14,796 nt of DNA from positions 1 to 14,796 of the forward strand of contig CAJVPP010002461.1 in NCBI GenBank assembly GCA_910592005.1. Direction: 5' to 3'. Origin of the DNA: Funneliformis mosseae (lineage: Eukaryota; Glomeromycota; Glomeromycetes; Glomerales; Glomeraceae). The notes under the pieces are model-generated. The model was not told where the DNA came from. It worked only from the letters and a program-made list of their open reading frames with translations, and did no database searches. The position numbers were made by a program, and so were the translations under genes. This document shows positions 7,080-14,796 of this stretch, in pieces (position 1 is the first letter of the stretch; each line of letters opens with the position of its first letter).

Positions 7080-8404
7080 ATGGATTTTTATTTAATTCAT
7101 AAAATTTCACCAGTAAAAGGATTTATAATTGAAACAGAAAATGATATTTATAATGAATGTAATAATTGTTTTAAAAAAAGAAGATATTTAAAAAGATCTC
7201 ATAAAATTTGTATAATTTGTTACCAATCTAAATTATTAGATATACCAAGTGGAAATAAGACTGTTGATAAGTTTATTAAATTTACACAAATTAATTTTAT
7301 TCAAGAATCTAGTAGAATGAAATTTATTCCATATAATCAATTTAAAAATATTGAAATTATTGGTGAAGGAGGATTTAGTAAAGTTTTTAAAGCTATTTGG
7401 AATAATGGACCACCTTATTGGAATGAAAAACAAGAAGATTTTGATTATATTGATTCTAATATTATAGTAGCTTTAAAGCAGATTAATTCAAAAAATATTA
7501 ATCAAAAAGAATTAAATGAGGTATATTATTAAATTATTACATTTGTTTATATTAATATAATATTTATATTAATATTATTTATTAAATTTAGCTTATGATG
7601 ATTTATAATGCTGATTTAAATGATGGTTTTATAAGTTCTTTATTTTGTCTAAATAGATATTATGGAATTACTCAGAATCCTGCTACAAAGGAATTTGCAA
7701 TAATTATGAAATATTATCAATATGATTTAAATCATTTTATTACTAAAAACTTTTATAATCTTAAATGGAATCAAAAATTAAAAATATTACAACAAATTAT
7801 TAATGCACTTGAATTTATTCATAATCAAGGAATAATTCATCGAGATTTTCATAGCGGAAATATTTTATGTGAAAATATTTATGATAAATATGATATTGTA
7901 ATTAGTGATTTTGGAATGAGTAAATTATCAACTGAAATATCAGATAATGATAATAATTATGGTATTATTCCTTATATTGCTCCAGAGATATTTCAAGGAC
8001 GAAATAGTAATAAACATACAAAAGCTTCAGATATATATAGCTTCGGTATGATTATGTGGGAATTAATGACTGGTAGAAGGCCTTTTTGGGATCAAAATTA
8101 CGATATCTATCTTATTATTAAAATTTGTGATGGTATTCGTCCTCCCATTATCGCAAATGCACCTGAAGGATATATTGAATTGATGCAAATATGTTGGCAT
8201 TTTGATTCGAATAAAAGACCAACTACCTCTGATATTTTTAACTTTATTAATGAAATGATTTTGAATGAAGAAAATAATCCAACTAAAATTATAAAATCAA
8301 TGGATATTGGACCTATAGTAACAAATAATCTAATTTTTGAAAATGCAAGTATGTTAATAACTTATAAAAGTTTAAAAGATCATATCATTCTAGGTAAATC
8401 GTAG
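7080..8404 (+). CDS. TKL-type protein kinase with Cys-pair linker, two exons (7080-7520, 7592-8404)
   Basis: Joined exons give 417 residues from the Met at 7080. Residues about 23-45 carry a CX2C-X13-CX2C motif (ECNNC...ICIIC), a zinc-ribbon-like linker I recall in Rhizophagus kinases. The kinase domain follows, with the Gly loop 'IGEGGFSKVF' (about 7359), VALK lysine 7476-7478, catalytic loop 'HRDFHSGNIL' (Asp codon 7844-7846), DFG at 7907-7915, APE at 7979-7987, 'DIYSFGMIMWELMTGRRPF' and a final 'KRPT'. All key phosphotransfer residues are present, although the usual Lys of HRDLKxxN is His here. The frame is open upstream of the Met into Sel1 repeats, so the natural protein was probably a Sel1-kinase fusion; translation from 7080 is possible but not proven. 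It is probably a cytosolic signalling Ser/Thr or dual-specificity kinase; the substrate is unknown. Confidence 0.85.
7521..7591 (+). other. Spliceosomal intron, 71 bp, phase 0
   Basis: The donor GTATAT follows GAG (7518-7520) and the acceptor TTTAG ends at 7591. Removal joins 'NQKELNE' to 'LMMIYNADLNDGF' between the catalytic-lysine strand and the next part of the kinase N-lobe. The joined frame then runs through all remaining kinase motifs. Unspliced, the frame stops at TAA 7530-7532. It is very AT-rich and short, as is typical of fungal introns. Confidence 0.88.
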
Positions 8405-9596
8405 TTATTTTATAATTTGATTTTGTTATTATTATCATTAATTAACATATATATATGTTAAAAGATGAAAGGGAATACAATGAAAATAAGATTGATGGTA
8501 TGTTAAACTTTCTTTATTTAACAATCACTTAAAAAATTTTTATTAAAAGAATATGTTATTTAGTTATAAATACTAAAAATGACAAATTCGACGAGTATGA
8601 ATCTAATAATAGTAAGTCAAAATACTTATAATCATTTTATAATTAAACACAAACTAATTGATTTGATATTTATAATACAGATTATATTACTAAAGAATTA
8701 GAAATTGATATTGATTGATTGAACTTTATATAATTAATACAATACAAAGAATTTTAATGTCTAGCATTTTAAATTACAAAACTTATCGTTATTATTAGTG
8801 CTCTTAAAACTAAAACTGTTAAGTGCAGTTATATGATATCATAGGCGCATAAAAAAATAACTTATAAGTAAAAATCTTGGTATAAATTTCTTTAAGAAAG
8901 CTTTTATTATATCTACTTTAATTACGTGGATTATAAAATAAAATAACATTGTCAAAATATATTGCAAAATTTAATAAATAGCAAACAAGTCTGCGCCTTC
9001 AGTTATGTGGTTGAATTAAGTAAGAAGGCAAAAAAGACATTATTATAAATAAGTAGTCAGTAGATATAATATAACGATAATAATATATAATAAATATGAA
9101 TCCCAAGGAAATAGAAATCAGTTAATGTTAATATGGCTAATTTTTTTTCACATTTTGTAAGTAAACTTTACTTCAAACGTTCATTCGTGAACGTGAGTGA
9201 TTCTTTTGGTTAAAATCTATTTGGTACTGGTGAACGAAATCAGCTTAATACCTTTCTAAACTACAAAGAAATTAAGAAACGTGATCGTGAATCGAAATTG
9301 AAAGGAGTTCTTCTGCCTTTTTCCTCTGTTTTAGAAGGAATTAAATTATAAAATATATTACGATTTTTTTTGGTCGTTATAAATCTTGGCTGTTGTAGTA
9401 AAAGCATATTAAATAGCTTTACACCTTATTTTTAAATAAAATTTTAGTCAAGTTTAAATTATTGGTAAAATAGTAAATAAAATAACTTACAATCTATATT
9501 ATAATAAATTTTTTTAAAAAAATTAAATAAAATAAATAGTTACTATTTAATGAAAGCGCAAGTGTTCTAATACTTTTCCCAACAATAATATTCTAA
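8405..9596. other. Intergenic, 3' flank of the kinase; no supported gene
   Basis: A 20-bp perfect AT palindrome at 8442-8461, 38 bases after the stop codon, probably lies in the 3' untranslated region. A 7-bp hairpin ACGTTCA-TTCG-TGAACGT occupies 9177-9194. One + frame from 9148 to 9351 has a single stop (9211-9213) and slightly raised GC, but this is within chance expectation. Nothing else is visible. Confidence 0.45.
8442..8461. repeat. 20-bp perfect AT palindrome
   Basis: TTAACATATA is followed by its exact reverse complement. It lies just downstream of the kinase stop. It may be incidental in DNA this AT-rich, since the centre is simple (AT)n. Confidence 0.5.
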
Positions 9597-9707
9597 ATTG
9601 CGAAACTGTAACCCGCATCGTTTTGCCAAATATTTTTATTAAAGGCAAAATTGCGAAAGTTTCGACGGGTGGCAAAAGTTTCGATGGATGGCAAAACCCA
9701 TCGAAAC
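9597..9707. repeat. Small tandem and inverted repeat cluster (GTTTCGAYGGRTGGCAAAA)
   Basis: Two 19-base units, GTTTCGACGGGTGGCAAAA (9659-9677) and GTTTCGATGGATGGCAAAA (9678-9696), abut directly and differ at two positions, both transitions. Directly after them CCATCGAAAC (9698-9707) is a perfect inverse of the start of the second unit (9678-9687), forming a 10-bp stem. Upstream, a partial inverse (ATCGTTTTGCCA, about 9617-9628) precedes another GGCAAAA (9644-9650), and GCGAAA occurs at 9600-9605 and 9653-9658. This reads as the sub-repeat region of a small non-autonomous element. An open frame crosses it but has no ATG start. Confidence 0.6.
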
Positions 9708-10124
9708 CTTCTGATATTAAAATACAATTTTTGAATTTAAAAATTTATTATTTTGTTATAACAAAGATCATTTTCTTTTATAATATCATATATTTATATA
9801 TTTATAAAGATAAAAAAAAAAAATCAAAAAATTTACATATTGATCATCAAATCCAGTTACATCATTTATCTCCCATATTTTCTTCATTAAAATTCATGAA
9901 AGTATTTTTATCTTCTTCTTCATCCATTAAACTTTTTTTCTTTTTATGAAATAAGTAAGTTTGATTTCTCGTGTAAAAAAATTACTTAAACAATAGTTGA
10001 TCTTGATCTATCGATAAATTTTTAAATTGAAAGATACACACGTCTTTCTGAAATTATATTTTGCTTGTAGCATTACTTTGTTTCATTATTTTAGTCAATT
10101 AAAGCCCCAAAAATACTTTCGCAA
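9708..10124. other. AT-rich stretch, possible body of a small element
   Basis: No gene is visible. ACTTTCGCAA at 10115-10124 is the inverse of TTGCGAAAGT at 9651-9660, which could mark the far end of a small element starting near 9597, but no target-site duplication was found. A T/C-rich tract covers about 9900-9950. Confidence 0.3.
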
Positions 10125-12277
10125 CTAAAAGAACGCCTTTTATTCTAATAAGGTAATATTATAAAGAAAAAAGGATTGGAAGTAAGATGTAAATATAAAA
10201 AAAAAATAAAAATAAAAATAGAATAATTGTGCTACATATCTCATGACCATGGTAAATAGCTTGGTTCGTTGGATAAATTCGTTACAGTTAAATAATTGGA
10301 GTATCAGTATAAATTGCTGTATTTCTTTTAAAGCGTTATTAAAACAAATATTATCTAAACTTCAAACACTTTAAAATAAACTCCTAAATCCCCGAATTCT
10401 TCGATAAAAGAATAATATAAAACTAGTGGTATTGAATTAGCGTACTATATGACGCTACGCATTAATGTAAAGATGAATGTAAAACTTATCATAATTTTGA
10501 TCATCATGTTCCTTGACGACCAGCTTTTTTTTGTTCGAATTCAGCGTCGCGGGTATTCACCTTTTACCAAAACAAAATATTTTTCATTAGGGAGTGACAA
10601 AAGCAGGTAAGTTAAATAAAAACCCATTAGTGTGATTCGGGTGAATTGATATCGATATATATCAAAACTAACGCCAGACGTCAATATTTCTTGGTATCTC
10701 TTAACACATAACAAACGTTTTAGATATTATTTCCTACAACCCTAATAAGGACAGTATTCTGTAAGTACAACATCTTGGTCTCGACTTCATGTTAATTCTT
10801 TTATAGTCTTTTTCACTTTTCTTGGCATTTGCTTTAAGTCAATTGTGTTCATTTAGAATATAGCGGGTTTATAATTCGTTTCTGAACTATTTAATGAGTT
10901 ATTATTTAGAGTTAGAGAAAGTATATAAACTGAGAGGAATAAAACAAAGATGTCTAACTTGGGAAAAATAGGATAAACATTTTTAGTCATATACGTGAAT
11001 AAGCGCGAAGTCATAGTGGTGTTAGATTGTAAGCGTACAAAACAAGTAGCAGAATAAATAGTTTATACAGCTGCTTTTTGAGAAATGATAAAACGAGAAT
11101 CTGAAATGTAGTATGTGGATACAAAACTAACTATAAAGGTAAAGGTTAATTATTTGCAGTCAGTTAATTTTATGTTTCATTATACCAACCACAAGCTATT
11201 CAATACCATATCTTCTTTCTCATTTGAAATAAAGAATGAAAATGCAACTAAAAGTGTAATTATGTATCCAGAAAATATGCTAAAACTAGTAACCTTCACG
11301 TTTCAACACATTTTCTAGTTATTTCTCAGGTAATAGTAGATGACGCTTTGGGTGGTCATTCAACTAAGTAAATCAAACTATATGTGGTTAGTCGAATTTT
11401 GTGTCGATCCCTACAATCGGATTTTCTGGGTTAAACTATTATTAAAATTCATATTAATGGAGTTCTTTGTGTTTATTATTAATAGATAGATTCTCTTCAT
11501 CGATAGGTTCCCGCATCTCTTCATTAAATGTTGAACATTTCAATATTATTCTAGGCGTATTTTATTTGCTTTTAAATTGGAACTGGCGTTTGTATGACTT
11601 GTAAGTACCTATTCTTTTTGTTAAAATTAAATGTACGGCTTTAATTATTCTGTTTTTAAGAAAAAATTATATAAATTTCATTGATACAACCTGTTAACAA
11701 ATTTATAAAGTCACTTGACGCCATTCAAAAGAAATTATCCAATATTGGCTTTAAAATCAAAATTTAATTAATAGATAAATTTTAATTCTGTTAAATGTAG
11801 AGAGTTTACTGGTTAATGTAAATAAATGCTTCATAACTTTGTGATCATAACTCATAAAAACTAGATAAACCAAAATAATTGGAAAAGAAGTTGTTTTTCG
11901 ATCTGGGCATCTAAAAAGCATGGATTATCATTTATTATTATTTATCAAATTCGATCAAAAAATTTAATTTAAGCTGAAAGATGTCTTTTAAATATTATTA
12001 TATTATCAACATTATTTAAATCCATTCAATATAATAATATTTGATATACTGTAAATAGTAAAAATTTACTAAAATTATAAATGTTATTGTCGCACGGCCT
12101 ATAAGATCATGCTGAGCTTTTTTGAATGTTTAATTAAAGCATAATATAAAATTAGTTTATTTTCTTTATTAATTTCATATTAAGCTTTCTAAAATTCCAC
12201 TATTCAATCATACACTTAAGTGCTTGTATGTATTCGGTAATTTCTAGAGACTTTATATTGATTTGTTACGTTAATTT
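10125..12277. other. Intergenic, no supported gene
   Basis: GC is somewhat higher at about 10500-10700 (for example around GAATTCAGCGTCGCGGG) than in the flanks, but no frame there reads convincingly. The open frame at 11115-11318 starts at GTG, resembles nothing I know and is of chance length. No tRNA could be folded around the TTCGAAT at about 10534. Confidence 0.45.
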
Positions 12278-12310
12278 ACTTCTCGGGCAATCTCTAATAA
12301 CCCGTGAAGT
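12278..12310. repeat. Imperfect hairpin, 10-bp arms
   Basis: ACTTCTCGGG (12278-12287) and CCCGTGAAGT (12301-12310) pair at nine of ten positions around a 13-base loop. The GC-rich stem contrasts with the surrounding AT-rich DNA. Confidence 0.45.
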
Positions 12311-13899
12311 TAAGATATAATTATTCGAACCTTGATAATTATAAAATATTTTTATTTTTATACTTTTTACATTTATTTTTTATTTTAAATTATATTCTTT
12401 ACTTTCTCGTTTTATATCATTTTAATCCCAAATAAAACTGCATTTTTATTATGTCAAAAGGCCTTTATAAAGGTAAAATTTCATTAAAACAACTTTAAAA
12501 CCATTTTTTTATTATAGAAAATTTCAATTGATATAAATTTAAATGAAAAAAATTGAAGAAATTGAAATTGAAAATGACATATATACGTCCTTGAGAAATT
12601 TTAGTAGTTCAAAAAATTTAATGCAAATTATCTAAAATGAACCAAAGTGGTTAATTAATGTTATTTAAAATTATTTAATTTAAATTTTATTTATTTAGTT
12701 AATCAAATGAATCAATAAATACGCATAAAACGAAAGTTTTTATTTCATCTCTTTCTCATAATCAAGGTTTTTATTTATTTATTTATTTAATTTTATAAAG
12801 AAATTAACATGCATATTTTAGAATTGAAACGATGAACTAAAGAACAGATTCAACAATTAGAGTCAATTGATCCCACATTGCCAAATGCAATCATTTTATT
12901 ATTTGGAATTTTTGTGACAAAGTCATGCTTTTTTAAAAAATCTTTATTTTGAATAATAATTTTTTTTTTGTATCAATTCTTTGGATCAGTTGTAATTTTA
13001 ATCATGGCATATTGCTGTTCTTTAATTTTCGACGACGTTACTTGCTGGATCTACTTGGCGTCGCATACAAGTTTTAAGTTAGTCGTAAATTTACGATTTC
13101 TTCTATAAATTTAAATCCTTTTTTATTTTTAATTCATGATAATAAATATCTTGCATTATAATCATTTAATATTGACAAAAAAAATAATAGTATAAGCAAT
13201 TAATAGTTATTAAACGCATAATAATTATTATTTCTATAAATACCTCAAATAACTTGCTTTCCGATACGACCCAACGCATTTCCCGAATTAAAAATCGTCA
13301 TATTTATCAAGTCCATCATGTATTATAGAAGATTACTAATATAAATCACTTTTTATTACCAAAAAAATTTTCCTTTTTTAAAAATCTGTATCTTCATCTA
13401 ATTGTGATTACATAATATGTACAAGAATACCAAATCGTTTAATATAATACTGTATATTATAAAAGCTACAGTAAGCTGCTTTTTTAAAATAATTATGTGA
13501 ACCGAATATTAAGATCAAACTCTCGTTTTATTCAAAAGAATTAATTATTAAGAAAACACTTTTCGCCCTAAATATCTCAAAGTTAAAACAATTATGAACA
13601 GCTTTTCAAAGCAATCCTCATACAAAAAATATCTTTGCGTTTCATAGAAAAGTAAAAAAAAAAAGCAAATCTTTTTTTCCAATTATTTTATAACCTTTTT
13701 TTAATAGATCTTTAAAGGCCGCTTTAAATAATTATATTATTTCTTTGTGATAATTAATTTAGGACTCAACATTGATAATGATAGGAACAGAGAGTTAAGT
13801 CGTGGTACAAACTAACAATATTCAGAGTTAAATTTTTTCGGAATTATTAATATACAAAGACATTATGACAGAATTATTTATTTATTAAAAATAATGAGT
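12311..13899. other. Intergenic, no supported gene
   Basis: The stretch contains a (TTTA)5 microsatellite (12771-12790) and a 14-bp perfect palindrome TCGTAAATTTACGA (13083-13096). There is a brief GC-richer patch at about 13025-13080. No coding frame or RNA gene is recognised. Confidence 0.45.
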
Positions 13900-14796
13900 A
13901 AACATAATATTTTATTTTATTTCATTTGTAATCTAAAGATTATTTATAATTAATATTAAATTTTAAAAGTATCTCTTTATAATAATAAAAAGCTTTTATT
14001 CTAATATAGTTGAAAAATATGCAAAAATAAATATACAAGTAGGATACAATTTAGCTTAGAATCTGAAATTCTCATATTAATTATTATGCTTTTGATAATA
14101 ATCAAATGTTTATTATTTTTTTAAGTTTTTTAAGCACAAGATTTCTTATAAACATATTTGCTTTAATAAAGAAAATAAATTGAGTTAGTAAATATCATTA
14201 TAATTATAAATACTAGACAACTTAGTTACAAATAGTCTAAATATATCAAAACAATACTATATACCTTATTTTAAGTCTAAGCTTTATTATAAATATGATA
14301 TTTTTTTTGTTAAAATAGATAAAAAAAATCTTATTCATAAAATAATATATTTTAATGATAGTTAGCAGTAACAACTAAAGTATAAAATCCTTTACAATTT
14401 CAATAACTTAATATTTTTATTTGTCATCTTGTAAATTTTGATACTAACAATATAAAAGTAGATTTTTATATTTTATTACAATATCTTTTATAATATAAAC
14501 TAATTTTTTTTAATTTTATAATTTAAAATAATATAAAAAAGTATTATTTTGATAAATTTTATTAAATTTGTTAAATTTTTATGATTATTAAAAATAATCT
14601 GAAAAAGAAAAATAATAATTAGTTTATAAAATATTAATAGTAAAATAAAATAAAAAAAATAACAATATAATTATATTATAATAGTTAAAAAATAATTAAG
14701 CAATAAAATTGCATTTATATATATAATAATAATAAATAAATATTTGTAATAAATATATTATAAAATATCAGTAATAATGATTATTATTAATATAAA
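13900..14796. other. Extremely AT-rich block
   Basis: GC falls to roughly 10-15% per line by eye, and the sequence is built mostly from A/T words such as TTATAATA and AATAATAA. No gene, no clear tandem unit and no telomere-type repeat is visible. It reaches the right edge, so its extent is unknown. Confidence 0.55.

Larger units (their letters stand above)
5056..8404 (+). pseudogene. Whole Sel1-repeat/TKL-kinase fusion locus with two frame breaks
   Basis: Taken together, 5056-8404 reads as one gene: helical N-terminus, about 16 Sel1-like repeats, Cys-pair linker, and kinase domain with one intron. Subtracting the 71-bp intron and allowing one missing base leaves 1093 codons including the stop, an exact multiple of three. 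The lesions are TAG for TGG at 6625-6627 and a one-base deletion near 6997-7002. There is no untranslated gap or promoter-like spacer between the last repeat ('SIYWYQKV') and the kinase linker, which argues against two separate genes. Either this copy is a young pseudogene or the bases are assembly errors. If the lesions are real, two products could still be made: a Sel1 scaffold and, from an internal Met, a free kinase. Confidence 0.7.

Noticed and set aside
7236..7433. Open frame on the - strand
   Set aside because: It lies opposite the kinase exon, which has clear motifs; the - frame resembles nothing.
9623..9949. 108-codon frame on the + strand
   Set aside because: It starts at TTG, crosses the 19-base repeat cluster, and becomes low-complexity Lys/Ile/Tyr then Ser/Phe.
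10525..10555. TTCGAAT resembling a tRNA T-loop
   Set aside because: The flanking bases do not form a T-stem, and no anticodon or acceptor stem can be placed.
11115..11318. 67-codon frame on the + strand
   Set aside because: It starts at GTG, has no recognisable motif and is of chance length; no splice context was found.

Overview
This window looks like nuclear DNA from an AT-rich eukaryote, most likely an arbuscular mycorrhizal fungus (Glomeromycotina, Rhizophagus-like). The reasons are the very low GC of the intergenic DNA (roughly 15-25% by eye), a short GT-AG intron, a Sel1-repeat protein written in near-identical tandem units, and protein kinases of the tyrosine-kinase-like (TKL) type carrying the 'HRDFHSGN' catalytic loop and a Cys-pair linker. 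These families are hugely expanded in that group. The assignment rests on recall of family style, not on a search.

Layout. Positions 1-478 hold the 3' end of a TKL kinase gene that runs in from the left edge. Its reading frame breaks in an 8-A run at 214-221, and the C-terminal tail continues in the next frame. Positions 479-5055 are intergenic. Within them are a cluster of GC-rich palindromes (784-950), a long 24-bp-arm hairpin followed by a second hairpin (1131-1209), and a GC-richer island (2657-3359) that reads like a decayed, unrecognised coding sequence. Positions 5056-8404 are one damaged locus on the + strand: an N-terminal helical region, about 16 Sel1-like repeats, a zinc-ribbon-like Cys motif and a complete TKL kinase domain interrupted by a 71-bp phase-0 intron. 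Two lesions split it: a TGG-to-TAG nonsense codon at 6625-6627 and a one-base deletion near 6997-7002. The repeat spacing proves the deletion, being 107 bp where every other unit is 108 or 96. Positions 8405-14796 hold no gene I can support. They contain a small repeat cluster at 9597-9707, a few hairpins, and an extremely AT-rich tail from about 13900.

How the parts fit. Both gene loci belong to the same expanded signalling repertoire: Sel1 repeats as a protein-protein scaffold and TKL kinases as catalysts. All three breaks are single-base events, two of them indels. They therefore read either as recent pseudogenisation of redundant family members or as assembly base errors, and raw reads or a second strain would decide. 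Restoring the frame across 5056-8404 would give about 1092 codons of a Sel1-then-kinase fusion. That architecture, plus the unexplained hairpins and the decayed island, are the most interesting items here.
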